From: Actinomycetes bacterium
GTDB lineage: Bacteria; Actinomycetota; Acidimicrobiia; Acidimicrobiales; RAAP-2
Direction: 5' to 3'
DNA: 64,000 bases
Assembly: GCA_021831035.1 (NCBI GenBank)
Contig: JAKBNL010000001.1
Coordinates: forward strand, 217,642 to 281,641
Shown here one piece after another: positions 30,028 through 38,429 of the stretch. Every line of letters begins with the position of its first letter. The stretch's first letter is position 1. The translations under genes and the position numbers were made by a program. The notes beneath the pieces are model-generated. The model ran no database searches. It saw only the letters and a list, made by a program, of their open reading frames with translations, and was not told the DNA's origin.

Positions 30028-31320
30028 GTGTCTAGCGCTCCCCCGACGCAGCGACCCTCCCGAGCCGGCTACAGCGTCCCCTCGCGGCGCCGGCCCCCGG
30101 CCGGCCGGGGCCGCTACCGCCGGCGCCGACCGCCCTACGTCTACTGGATCCGCCGAGCCTTCGTCGTGGTGAGCGTGCTGATCCTGATCGTCGTGCTCTA
30201 CCTCGGGGTCACCCTGGTCCAGGCGCTCGGCAACCCCTCGCTCGGCGTCTCCTACCTCGCCCGCGCGGCCGAGTGGAGCCGTAGCCACGGGCTCGGCCCC
30301 GTGGTGCTCTGGGCCGAGAAGGAGTACTACGCCCTCAACCCGCCCAAGGTCGGTGGTGCGCCCGCGGCGAACGCCTTCGGCAACTCGGCGACCAAGTCGG
30401 GCGGTACCACCACCCGGGTGACGGCCCACGGCGAGACGTACCTGCCCGCCCCGGCGCGCATGACCTCCCCGGCCGGCACGTGGCTGCCCGGCGAGGGCGT
30501 CTGGCACCCGGTGGGCCGGCGCAGCGCCGACGGGATCCCGGCTATCTACGAGGCCTTCGTGCGCCCCAACAAGGTCAACACGAGCTACGTGGTCGGCGTC
30601 GCCTGGATGGACCCGAAGCTCCTCAAGGCGCAGCTCTACTCGGGCTCCTACATCCCCGGCGGCGGGCCCTACAAGTACAGCGCGCCCATCTCGGCCAGGG
30701 CCTCCGAGAGCCTGGTGGCCGCCTTCAACGCGGGCTTTCGCATGCAGGACGCCCAGGGTGGCTACTTCACCCAGGGCAAGACGATCATCCCGCTGCGCAC
30801 CGGCGCGGCCTCGGTCGTCGTGTACAAGAACGGCGACATGACCGTGGGCTCGTGGAACCGCGACGTCCACATGACCAAGCAGGTCGCCTCGGTGCGCCAG
30901 AACCTCCGGCTGATCGTGATCAACGGCCGACCGGTGCCGGGGCTCGACAACGCCAACTACATCAACTGGGGGGCGACCCTCGGTGGCTCCTACGCGGTGT
31001 GGCGCTCGGGGCTCGGGGTGACCAAGGACGGGGCCCTCGTCTACGTCGGCGGGCCGAGCCTGTCGATCTCGGACCTGGCGAACGTGCTGGTGCACGCCGG
31101 GGCGGTGCGCGCGATGGAGCTGGACATCAACACCGACTGGGTCCAGTTCTCCTCCTACCAGGGACCCCTCGGCAAGCCGATCAACGGCGGGAACGGGACC
31201 GACCTGCTGAGCTCGATGAACGGCGACCCGTCACGGTTCTTCGCCAGCTGGTGGAACCGGGACTTCTACACGATGTCGCTGCGCCCCTCGGACATGGTCG
31301 TCCAGGCGAAGAAGAAGTAG
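30028..31320 (+). CDS. Membrane-anchored phosphodiester glycosidase-like (NAGPA/DUF2233) protein
   Basis: A 430-residue protein with a basic cytoplasmic N terminus, one membrane segment (about residues 43-65) and a large external domain. The C-terminal half (about 205-420) resembles the phosphodiester glycosidase/NAGPA domain: VAAFNAGFRMQDAQGGYF, GVTKDGALVYVGG and the acidic ELDINTDW. The substrate is unknown; family members act on phosphate-linked sugars in cell-surface polymers. The start is uncertain: GTG 30028 follows GAGAAT by 7 nt (leaderless pattern); ATG 30019 is in frame. A 16-nt direct-repeat element lies about 55-70 nt upstream. A short hairpin follows the gene. Confidence 0.7.
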   Translation: MSSAPPTQRPSRAGYSVPSRRRPPAGRGRYRRRRPPYVYWIRRAFVVVSVLILIVVLYLGVTLVQALGNPSLGVSYLARAAEWSRSHGLGPVVLWAEKEYYALNPPKVGGAPAANAFGNSATKSGGTTTRVTAHGETYLPAPARMTSPAGTWLPGEGVWHPVGRRSADGIPAIYEAFVRPNKVNTSYVVGVAWMDPKLLKAQLYSGSYIPGGGPYKYSAPISARASESLVAAFNAGFRMQDAQGGYFTQGKTIIPLRTGAASVVVYKNGDMTVGSWNRDVHMTKQVASVRQNLRLIVINGRPVPGLDNANYINWGATLGGSYAVWRSGLGVTKDGALVYVGGPSLSISDLANVLVHAGAVRAMELDINTDWVQFSSYQGPLGKPINGGNGTDLLSSMNGDPSRFFASWWNRDFYTMSLRPSDMVVQAKKK

Positions 31321-31330
31321 ACCGCTCGAG

Positions 31331-31347
31331 GCACCGGCGCCCGGTGC
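31331..31347 (+). terminator. Short hairpin after the glycosidase-like gene
   Basis: GCACCGG-CGC-CCGGTGC, a 7-bp stem starting 11 nt after the stop, in the 250-nt gap between convergent genes. No T tract. Confidence 0.4.
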
Positions 31348-31569
31348 GCGGAGACCGGGGGGGGCGCCGACGCGTCTCGGGGGACCGCCCACGAGGGCGC
31401 CACGGCGGGGACGGCTCCTCGCGGACCGCGGACGATCCGGCGCCCGACGGTGGCGCGGGCCCTCACCCCGACCGAGCGCCTCGAGGGCCCCGTCGCGGGG
31501 GCGCCCCTCGTCGCCACGGACCGGTCACCGCGCGGCGGCCAGCCGAGCCCCGGCGGACCGGTGGGGCGA

Positions 31570-32508
31570 CTACTTCTTCACGACCGCCTCGACGGTCTGG
31601 GCCAGGAGGGCCTGACCGGCGACGCTCGGGTGGACGCCGCACCCGGTGAACGTCGTGCCCGAGAAGAGTCGGGTGAGCAGGCCCGCGGCGCAGCTGTCGC
31701 CGGCGGAGTACTGCGCGGCCTGCTCGAAGGCGCCGTAGCCGTCGGCGATCTCCACGCTGAAGCCCGCACCGCCGGCGTCGAGGGCCTTGTTGAGGTAGGT
31801 GCTGGCGACGCTGTCGAGGGGGTTGGCGTAGCTCGTGGCGTAGTAGTTGACCAGGACGATCTGGCCCGTGTAGTGGGCGGTGACCCGCAGCGCCCGCACG
31901 ATGGTGTGCACGTTGGCCGTGACCGTCGAGAGCACCGGGGCGAGCTCGGACGCGGACACGCACTGGTCCGCCGTCGTCTCTTGACAGATGAAGCCGTCGT
32001 TGGCACCGATCATGAGGGTGACCAGGGTGGTGCGCGGGTGCGTGCGCAGGTACGCCAGCGCGAAGGCCATCTGGCTGCCCGCGTAGCTCACGTGGAGCGG
32101 GTAGAGCGTCCGGTAGCCGCCGGGTTGGAGGGTCCCGGTCGCGCTGGGGTGATTCTCGCACCCGTTGCTCAAGGCGCTCGCGTTCAAGAAGCTCGACGAG
32201 GTCTCACCCGGGCAGGCGGCGTTGGCCAGGTGGAGGCCGAGGGCGCTCGCGACGAACTCGGGGAAGCCGACGAAGTTGGCCGCGGAGCTGTAGTCGGGCG
32301 CGGGCACGGTCGTCGACTCGCGGTAGCCGAAGGACACCGAGTCGCCGAGCGCCAGGTAGTCGCTCCCGGGCGTCACGACGTTGACCGGGAAGTGGTGTCG
32401 CCCGCCCCGGGCACTCGACGCCCCCGCTGACGCCCCGGTGAGGAGGGTCGCGGCGAGCACCACCGCCGCCACGGCACGACGCGACACGATCCACGCAGAG
32501 ACTCTCAC
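31570..32508 (-). CDS. Secreted SGNH/GDSL hydrolase
   Basis: A 312-residue exported esterase/lipase-like protein. A signal peptide (about 1-30) precedes block I ALGDSVSFGY (nucleophile Ser), GETSSS with the block II region, LMIGANDG (block III, oxyanion Asn) and CGVHPSVAGQ (block V His). The position three before the His, usually Asp, is Cys here, so a Ser-His dyad or disulphide-braced site is likely, as in some streptomycete esterases. Several other cysteines suggest disulphides. GTG start with AGGAGGGACC upstream. Confidence 0.85.
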   Translation of the reverse strand: MRVSAWIVSRRAVAAVVLAATLLTGASAGASSARGGRHHFPVNVVTPGSDYLALGDSVSFGYRESTTVPAPDYSSAANFVGFPEFVASALGLHLANAACPGETSSSFLNASALSNGCENHPSATGTLQPGGYRTLYPLHVSYAGSQMAFALAYLRTHPRTTLVTLMIGANDGFICQETTADQCVSASELAPVLSTVTANVHTIVRALRVTAHYTGQIVLVNYYATSYANPLDSVASTYLNKALDAGGAGFSVEIADGYGAFEQAAQYSAGDSCAAGLLTRLFSGTTFTGCGVHPSVAGQALLAQTVEAVVKK

Positions 32509-32585
32509 GAGGTCCCTCCTTAGCTAGTCACCCCAGACTAACGAGCGGGGGGTGTCGGCTCCGGGCGGCCGGCGGTCCCGACCCC

Positions 32586-33470
32586 CTAGTCGGTGCTGGC
32601 CGCGGGGGGGAGGACCTCGGGCACGAGGGTCTCCGGCACCGACGAGGTCATGACGACCACGCCCACGCCCATCGCCACCGCGGCGACGCCGGCCACCACG
32701 AGGACGAGCCCGCCCGAGGCCAGCCGCTCGTGGAAGAGCCCGAGGCCGTAGAGCACGCTCACGAGCGGGTCGACGATGACGATCAGCGGCTGGGAGACGC
32801 GCAGGGGGCCCTCGCGCAGCGCGAACTGCTCGGTCGTGAGGCCGCCGAGGCCCGCGACGACGAGCGCGTAGAGCGGCCACGAGGTGAGGAGGGCGCCGAC
32901 GCCACCGGCGACCAGGACGTCGGTGGCGCTCTTGATGAAGGTGGCCTCCAGGGCCCACAGCACGGCGGTCGCCGTCGCGAAGCTCGCGGCGCGACGCCCG
33001 GGTCCCGCCCCGCGCGCGACGACCAGAAGGACGAGGACCGCGATCGCCGACGCGACGATCGTCGTCACCCACGCGGTCCTCGTCGGCGTGCGGGCCACGC
33101 CGTGGGGGTCCAAGACGACGAGCACGGTCGCCAGGGACAGCGTCGTCACCGCGGCGCTCGTCCAGGCCGGGCGCGACAGCCGCTGGCGCCGCCAGAGTCG
33201 TCGCAGTACGAGGGCGATCACGAGCTCGCTGACCAGCAGGGGTTGGACGAGGGACATCGGGCCCGCGTGCAGGGCGACCGCCTGGAACACCAGGGAGCCG
33301 GCCATGGCGACCCAGCCCAGCAGCCACAGGGGGTGGCGCACGACGTGGCGCACCCACGGCCACCCCCGTCGACCCCCGGCGGTCGAGGCCACGTGCTGCA
33401 TCATCACCGCGGCGGCGTTGGCGAGGGCCGTCAACAGCCCGAAGGTGACGGCCACCGCGGTCGAGGTCAC
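32586..33470 (-). CDS. DMT/EamA-family membrane transporter (NIPA-like)
   Basis: A 294-residue protein with about nine or ten hydrophobic segments in the drug/metabolite-transporter fold, with loop motifs such as GPMSLVQPLLVSELVIALVLRR and GPLRVSQPLIVIVDPLVSVLYG in the two halves. The pattern is closest to the actinobacterial NIPA/DMT-like permeases. The substrate cannot be inferred. The GTG start lies 10 nt downstream of an 8-bp hairpin. Confidence 0.75.
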   Translation of the reverse strand: MTSTAVAVTFGLLTALANAAAVMMQHVASTAGGRRGWPWVRHVVRHPLWLLGWVAMAGSLVFQAVALHAGPMSLVQPLLVSELVIALVLRRLWRRQRLSRPAWTSAAVTTLSLATVLVVLDPHGVARTPTRTAWVTTIVASAIAVLVLLVVARGAGPGRRAASFATATAVLWALEATFIKSATDVLVAGGVGALLTSWPLYALVVAGLGGLTTEQFALREGPLRVSQPLIVIVDPLVSVLYGLGLFHERLASGGLVLVVAGVAAVAMGVGVVVMTSSVPETLVPEVLPPAASTD

Positions 33471-33791
33471 CGGGGTCTCGCTCGAGGGGGGACCTCGAGC
33501 CCCGCCGGCGAGCCCCGCCGCACCAGGCCCGCTACCACGGTCTCGCGCGGGGCCGCGACGACGGGGGACATCTCACCCCCGCTCGGCCCACGCACGGGGC
33601 GTCACGACTCTCGACGTCGCTCGCCCATGGGCCGAACCTACCGCGCGGGGCGTCACGAGCCGAACGGGGTGGGCCGGCGAGTCGGCGGGACGTGGCCGTG
33701 CGCGCTACCGATTACGCAGCCCGCGCGCCACGAATCGTGGCCGGTGCCCCGGGTCGACGGGCCACGCGCGGCACCGACCGGACCGGCCGGG
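33471..33791. other. Non-coding gap upstream of the DMT gene
   Basis: About 320 nt without a gene, between the DMT start and the 3' end of the dprE2-like gene. It contains the hairpin GCTCGAGG-GGGGA-CCTCGAGC (33480-33500) next to the DMT start, and an odd-centred palindrome CCACGAATCGTGG (33728-33740) about 50 nt past the dprE2 stop that may aid termination. Confidence 0.4.
33480..33500 (-). promoter_or_regulatory. 5'-proximal hairpin before the DMT gene
   Basis: GCTCGAGG and CCTCGAGC form an 8-bp stem with a GGGGA (plus strand) loop, 10 nt from the GTG start, where a ribosome-binding site would lie. It could influence translation. Confidence 0.3.
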
Positions 33792-34559
33792 CTAGAGGTC
33801 GGCGACCCTGCGCCAGAGGGCGGCCGGCAGGTGGCGCACGACCACGAACAGGTAACGCAGCACCGGGGGACTCCAGATGACCGGGGCGTTGGTCGACAGA
33901 CCCCGCACGACGTACTCGGCGACCTCGTTCGGACCCGTGGTGAAGGGGGCCTCCTTCTGGCCACCCGTCATCTTGGTGCGCACGAAGCCCGGACGCACGA
34001 GCTGGAGTCGCACGCCGGTGCCCACCAGGGAGTCGCTCATCCCCTGGCAGAGCCGGTCGAGCCCGGCCTTGGCCCCGGCGTAGAGGTACATCGAGCGCCG
34101 CACCCGCACCGCGGCGACCGAGGTGATTACGAGGACCCGCCCGTGGCCCTGGGCGAGGAGCCGGGTGCGCACCGCGGTGAGCGCGGCGACCGGCCAGGTC
34201 ATGTTCACCGTGATCATCCGGGCGGCCTCGGCGGGGTCGTCTTCGAAGTCGGACTGGTCACCGAGCGCGCCCACCGCCACGATCACCAGGTCGACCGGTC
34301 CGCCGATCGCGTCGAAGGCGGCGGCCACGGCCGGGCCGGCGCTCGCGGGGTCCGCGGCGTCGACCAAGACGACCTCGGTGCGGGTCGCGCCGTACTCCTC
34401 GGCCTCGCGGGCCGCCTCGGCGAGGCGGCCCGGGTCACGTCCGGCGAGCACCACGACCTCGGCCCGCGCGGCGCAGAGCTTGCGCACGACCGCCCGGGCG
34501 ATGTCCGAGGTGCCCCCGAGCACGACGACGCTCTGGGGCTGGCCGAAGGCGTTCTCCAC
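33792..34559 (-). CDS. dprE2: Decaprenylphospho-ribose 2-ketoreductase (DprE2-like SDR)
   Basis: An NAD(P)H short-chain reductase of 255 residues that would reduce the 2-keto intermediate to decaprenylphosphoryl-arabinose. It has the cofactor motif VVLGGTSDIA near the N terminus, VNMTWPVAA, catalytic Ser in ITSVAAVR and YAGAKAG (YxxxK). The GTG at 34559 follows GGGAGG by 6 nt and lies 2 nt after the dprE1 stop, so the much longer ORF-track start is rejected. The call rests on the neighbouring dprE1 and ubiA genes as well as on sequence. Confidence 0.85.
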   Translation of the reverse strand: MENAFGQPQSVVVLGGTSDIARAVVRKLCAARAEVVVLAGRDPGRLAEAAREAEEYGATRTEVVLVDAADPASAGPAVAAAFDAIGGPVDLVIVAVGALGDQSDFEDDPAEAARMITVNMTWPVAALTAVRTRLLAQGHGRVLVITSVAAVRVRRSMYLYAGAKAGLDRLCQGMSDSLVGTGVRLQLVRPGFVRTKMTGGQKEAPFTTGPNEVAEYVVRGLSTNAPVIWSPPVLRYLFVVVRHLPAALWRRVADL

Positions 34560-34561
34560 GT

Positions 34562-35878
34562 CTACCTCCCTACCAGATGGAGCCGGCGGGCGAGGTCGCT
34601 CACGAGCACCCCCTCGGGGTCGACCCGGGCGCGCACCGCGCGCCACTCCTCGAGCCGCGGGTACATCGCGGCGACCTTGGCCGGGGCGAGACGGGCGTCC
34701 TTGGCGAGGTAGACCCGCCCGCCGGCGCGCAGCACGAGCTCGTCGAGGGCGTCGAGCTCGGCGGGCAGCGAGTCCGCACCCACGGGCAGGTCGAGGGCGA
34801 GGGTCCAGCCGGCCATCGGGAACGAGAGGGGACCGGGGTCGCCCGGGCCGAAGCGCTTCAAGACGGCGAGGAAGCTCACCAGGCCCGAGCGGGCGAGGCG
34901 CTCGACCACGTGGCGCACGGTGTCGCCGGCGGCGTCGGGCACGACGAACTGGTACTGCACGAAGCCGCGCGGGCCGTAGAGCCGGTTCCAGTCGGCGACC
35001 CCGTCGAGGGGGTGGAAGAAGGCGCCGAGGGAGTGGGGCTCCTCGAGCGCGTGGCGCGGCGCCCGCCGGAACCACGCCTCGTTGAACGCCCGCACGCTGA
35101 GCCGGTTCAACAGCCCCGGCGGCGCGACGACGGGCACCCCGAGGCGCCCGGCGCGCGGGGCCCGCGGGGGCGTCGCCCCCGCGGGCGCGTGGTCGCCCCG
35201 GGTCAGCACGGCCCGGCCGGTGCGCGCGCCCCGAGCCGTGCAGTCGACCCAGGCCACCGAGTAGCGGTAGCGCTCGTCGCCCTCGACCATGGCGGCCATG
35301 ACGGCGTCGAGGTCGTCGTAGCGGTCGGTGTCGACGAGCACCACGTCGCTCTCGACGCGCAAGAGCCGAAGGCGCACCCGGGTGAGGACCCCGGTGAGGC
35401 CCATGCCCCCCACGGTCGCCCAGAAGAGGTCGGGGTCGACCGCGGCCGAGAGGTCGAACACCCCCCGCGGGGTGGCGAGGCGCAGGCCGTCGACGTGGGC
35501 CGCGAAGGATCCGTCGCGGTGGTGGTTCTTGCCGTGCACGTCGGCGGCGACGGCGCCGCCCAGGGTGACCTGGCGGGTCCCGGGGGTGACGGGCACGAAC
35601 CAGCCCTGGGGCAGCGACACGGCGAGCAGCGCGTCGATGCTCGCCCCGGCGCCCAGGGTGACCCCGCCCGACTCGTCGATCGGTCCGATCTCGTCGAGGC
35701 CGGTGAGGTCGGCCACCGTGCCGCCGGCCAGCTGGGCCGCGTCGCCGTAGCTGCGCCCGAGCCCGCGCGCACAGAGCGGGCCGCGCGCGAGGAGCTCGAC
35801 GACCTCGTCCTCGCTCGCGGGCGCGACGACGCTCGCGGTGGCCGCCGGCGTGCGGCCCCAGCCGGCGAGCCGCGTCAC
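34562..35878 (-). CDS. dprE1: Decaprenylphosphoryl-beta-D-ribose 2-oxidase (DprE1-like)
   Basis: FAD oxidase of the VAO fold, 438 residues, making the 2-keto form of decaprenylphosphoryl-ribose at the membrane. FAD-binding elements GRSYGDAAQ, HGKNHHRDGSF and GGMGLTG match DprE1, as do FLAVLKRFGPGDPGPLSFP and YLAKDAR with the active-site lysine near residue 393. The position equivalent to M. tuberculosis Cys387, the covalent target of benzothiazinones, is Ala (GWTLALDLP, about residue 361). The GTG start overlaps the ubiA stop by 4 nt. Confidence 0.88.
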   Translation of the reverse strand: MTRLAGWGRTPAATASVVAPASEDEVVELLARGPLCARGLGRSYGDAAQLAGGTVADLTGLDEIGPIDESGGVTLGAGASIDALLAVSLPQGWFVPVTPGTRQVTLGGAVAADVHGKNHHRDGSFAAHVDGLRLATPRGVFDLSAAVDPDLFWATVGGMGLTGVLTRVRLRLLRVESDVVLVDTDRYDDLDAVMAAMVEGDERYRYSVAWVDCTARGARTGRAVLTRGDHAPAGATPPRAPRAGRLGVPVVAPPGLLNRLSVRAFNEAWFRRAPRHALEEPHSLGAFFHPLDGVADWNRLYGPRGFVQYQFVVPDAAGDTVRHVVERLARSGLVSFLAVLKRFGPGDPGPLSFPMAGWTLALDLPVGADSLPAELDALDELVLRAGGRVYLAKDARLAPAKVAAMYPRLEEWRAVRARVDPEGVLVSDLARRLHLVGR

Positions 35879-36780
35879 CGGTAGACCGCCCAGGCGAGCA
35901 GGAGCGCCCAGGCGAGGCCGAGGGCCTGGACGACCCGGTTGTGCAGGATCAGGTGCTCGGGCGTCTCGCCCTCACCGGCGAGCGCCCCGCGCAGGATGTA
36001 CAAGACGGCGACGACGACCGGGATCACCGAGAGGTGGACGGGGAGGGCGTCGTTGCGCAGCGTCGAGAGCCCCTGGGCCGAGGTGTCGAACGCCCAGAGG
36101 CAGTACCCGGCCACCGCCACCGAGGCCGCCAGGGTGAGGGTGGACTCGAGGAACCGGGCGGTGTACTCCGAGAGCACCCTGCGGGTGGCCCCGGAGGTCT
36201 CGGTGCCGAGCTCGGCGGCCCGCTTGCCCGCGACGAGGAAGAGCGCCCCGAAGGAGATGACGACGAGGAACCACTTGGAGACCGCCAGGTGGCTGGCCGC
36301 CGCGCCCGCCAGGGCGCGCAGGAAGAAGCCGCTCGCCACGATGGCGAGCTCGATCACCGGGACCTGCTTGAGGCGCAGGCTGTAGGCCACGGTGAGGACG
36401 GCGTAGGTGGCGAGGGTCCACTCGAGCTCGCCCGGTGAGGGCAGGACGAGGGGGAGCGCGAAGGCGAGGGCCCCGAGGGCGAGCGCCGCCACGAGCGCCG
36501 CGGCCGGGGCCAGGTCGCCTGCGGCGATGGCCCGAGCGCGCTTGGTGGGGTGCGCCCGGTCGGCCTCGACGTCGCGCAGGTCGTTCGTGATGTAGAGCGC
36601 CGAGGCGAGCAGGCTGAAGGCACCGAAGGCCACGGCCGTGTGGCCCACCACGTCGTGGTGGGTGAGCACGCCGGCCGCGGCCGGGGCGACCACCACGATG
36701 AGGTTCTTCACCCACTGACTGGGGCGCATCGCCGAGAGGAGGGCGCGCACGGGCCCGCGGGCGGTCGTCACCCGACTCAC
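35875..36780 (-). CDS. Decaprenyl-phosphate phosphoribosyltransferase (UbiA family)
   Basis: An integral membrane prenyltransferase-fold enzyme, 301 residues with about nine helices, joining decaprenyl phosphate and PRPP (Rv3806c type). The two acidic motifs are [23 protein letters not shown] (NDxxDxxxD) and the [15 protein letters not shown] region. RPSQWVKNL near the N terminus is characteristic of this subgroup. It is the first gene of the three-gene decaprenylphospho-arabinose operon and diverges from the B12-binding gene. The partner phosphatase (Rv3807c type) is not present here. Confidence 0.88.
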   Translation of the reverse strand: MSRVTTARGPVRALLSAMRPSQWVKNLIVVVAPAAAGVLTHHDVVGHTAVAFGAFSLLASALYITNDLRDVEADRAHPTKRARAIAAGDLAPAAALVAALALGALAFALPLVLPSPGELEWTLATYAVLTVAYSLRLKQVPVIELAIVASGFFLRALAGAAASHLAVSKWFLVVISFGALFLVAGKRAAELGTETSGATRRVLSEYTARFLESTLTLAASVAVAGYCLWAFDTSAQGLSTLRNDALPVHLSVIPVVVAVLYILRGALAGEGETPEHLILHNRVVQALGLAWALLLAWAVYR

Positions 36781-36838
36781 GCTACTGGCCGACGCCCGGG
36801 CGCCTCGAGCGGCGAAAAGTCCCGTTTTTCAAGCCAAC

Positions 36839-36844
36839 TATGCT
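36839..36844 (+). promoter_or_regulatory. -10 box TATGCT of a likely leaderless transcript
   Basis: TATGCT is an excellent actinobacterial -10 and ends 7 nt before the ATG at 36852, implying a leaderless transcript from the divergent ubiA/B12 promoter region. It contains the alternative ATG at 36840, which would then be untranscribed. Confidence 0.5.
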
Positions 36845-36851
36845 GAACGCG

Positions 36852-37265
36852 ATGGAGCGCACCTACCGCGTCGTGGTCGCCAAGCCCGGACTCGACGGGC
36901 ACGACCGGGGCGCGAAGGTCATCGCCCGGACCCTGCGCGACGCCGGCTTCGAGGTCGTCTACACCGGACTGCACCAGACCCCCGAGCAGGTCGTCCAGGC
37001 GGTGGTGGACGAGGACGCCGACGCCCTGGGGCTCTCGCTGCTCTCGGGGGCGCACCTGGTCCTCGTGCCCCGCGTCGTCGAGCTGCTGGCCGCCGCCGGG
37101 CGAGCCGACGTGCTCGTCGTGGTGGGCGGGATCATCCCCGAGGGCGACGTGGCGGCCCTGCGGGCGGCGGGCGTCGCGCGGGTCTTCACCCCGGGCTCGT
37201 CGCTCGAGGAGATCGGCGCCTGGCTCGAGGCGACCCTCGACGCGCGCGAGCTCCAGCACCACTGA
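36852..37265 (+). CDS. Cobalamin-binding domain protein (methylmalonyl-CoA mutase small/C-terminal subunit type)
   Basis: A 137-residue stand-alone B12-binding domain. [18 protein letters not shown] contains the DxHxxG cobalt-ligating histidine motif; LSLLSGAH and [10 protein letters not shown] are the other cofactor loops. By family it pairs with a separately encoded acyl-CoA mutase catalytic subunit, not present in the window. Downstream sucCD would process the succinyl-CoA produced by methylmalonyl-CoA mutase, which suits the context. I prefer the ATG at 36852 (no Shine-Dalgarno at either; TATGCT 7 nt upstream) over the ORF-track ATG at 36840. Confidence 0.82.
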   Translation: MERTYRVVVAKPGLDGHDRGAKVIARTLRDAGFEVVYTGLHQTPEQVVQAVVDEDADALGLSLLSGAHLVLVPRVVELLAAAGRADVLVVVGGIIPEGDVAALRAAGVARVFTPGSSLEEIGAWLEATLDARELQHH

Positions 37266-37282
37266 GTCGGCGAAAGGACGTC

Positions 37283-38422
37283 ATGGACCTCTTCGAGTAC
37301 CAAGGCAAGCAGTACTTCGCGCGCTACGGGATCCCCGTCTCGCCCGGCGGGGTGGCCGACACCGTCGAGGAGGCCCTCGGGGTCGCCGAGCGGGTGGGCT
37401 TCCCGGTGGTCGTGAAGGCCCAGGTCAAGGTGGGCGGGCGCGGCAAGGCCGGGGGCGTGAAGCTCGCGACCACCCCCGACGAGGTCCGCACCCACGCCCG
37501 GGGCATCCTCGGGCTCGACATCAAGGGCCACGTCGTCCAGCGCCTGTGGGTCGAGCACGCGAGCGAGATCGCCAAGGAGTACTACGCCTCGTTCACCCTC
37601 GACCGGCCGAACAAGGCCCACCTGGGCATGCTGAGCGCCCAGGGTGGGGTGGAGATCGAGGTCGTCGCCGCCGAGAACCCCGAGGCGATCGCGATGCTCC
37701 CGATCGACCCGGTGCGCGGGCTCGACGTCGCCACGGCTCGGCGTTGGGTGGCCGACGCCGGACTGGACGAGGCGGCCCGGGCGCAGGCGGCCGACCTGCT
37801 CGTCGCGCTCTATCGCTGCTACACCGAGGGCGACTGCGACCTGGCCGAGATCAACCCGTTGATCCTCACCCCCGGGGGCGAGGTCCACGCGCTCGACGCG
37901 AAGGTCACCCTGGACGACAACGCGGCCTTCCGTCACCCCGAGTGGGACGAGTTCCGAGGGGACGAGTTCGAGGACCCGCGCGAGCGGCGCGCCCGGGAGA
38001 AGGGCCTCAACTACATCGGCCTCGACGGCTCGGTGGGCATCATCGCCAACGGCGCGGGACTGGCGATGTCGACCCTCGACGTCGTGAACCAGGTCGGGGG
38101 CTCGGCCGCGAACTTCCTCGACATCGGCGGCGGCGCCAACGCCGACGTGATGGCCGCGGCCCTCGAGGTCATCAACGCCGACCCCAAGGTGCGCAGCATC
38201 TTCGTCAACATCTTCGGCGGCATCACGCGGGTCGACGAGGTCGCCCAGGGCGTCCTCGAGGCGCTGGCGCGCGTCGAGATCGCCTCGCCGATCGTGCTGC
38301 GCCTGGACGGCACCAACGCCGTCGAGGGCCGCGCGATCCTCGCGCCGCACCTCAACGACCGGCTCGTCACCGAACCCACCATGTTGGAGGCCGCGCGCCG
38401 CGCCGTGGCCCTGGCCCGATAG
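37283..38422 (+). CDS. sucC: Succinate-CoA ligase [ADP-forming] beta subunit
   Basis: TCA-cycle enzyme subunit, 379 residues, ATP-grasp fold. It begins MDLFEYQGKQYFARYGIPV, has VKAQVKVGGRGKAGGVK for nucleotide binding, and the C-terminal CoA-ligase domain with FLDIGGGAN and FVNIFGGITRVDEVA. GAAAGG precedes the ATG. It is separated from sucD by 7 nt. Confidence 0.96.
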   Translation: MDLFEYQGKQYFARYGIPVSPGGVADTVEEALGVAERVGFPVVVKAQVKVGGRGKAGGVKLATTPDEVRTHARGILGLDIKGHVVQRLWVEHASEIAKEYYASFTLDRPNKAHLGMLSAQGGVEIEVVAAENPEAIAMLPIDPVRGLDVATARRWVADAGLDEAARAQAADLLVALYRCYTEGDCDLAEINPLILTPGGEVHALDAKVTLDDNAAFRHPEWDEFRGDEFEDPRERRAREKGLNYIGLDGSVGIIANGAGLAMSTLDVVNQVGGSAANFLDIGGGANADVMAAALEVINADPKVRSIFVNIFGGITRVDEVAQGVLEALARVEIASPIVLRLDGTNAVEGRAILAPHLNDRLVTEPTMLEAARRAVALAR

Positions 38423-38429
38423 GAGCGCC

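Noticed and set aside
33728-33740. Palindrome CCACGAATCGTGG as a regulator-binding site
   Set aside because: It lies about 50 nt past the dprE2 stop and far from any start; only a weak termination role is plausible, and one isolated 13-mer is not enough.
33792-35075. Long 427-residue version of the SDR gene
   Set aside because: Its first 170 residues are antisense-like Arg/Gly-rich sequence overlapping dprE1; the GTG at 34559 with GGGAGG gives a normal-length SDR.
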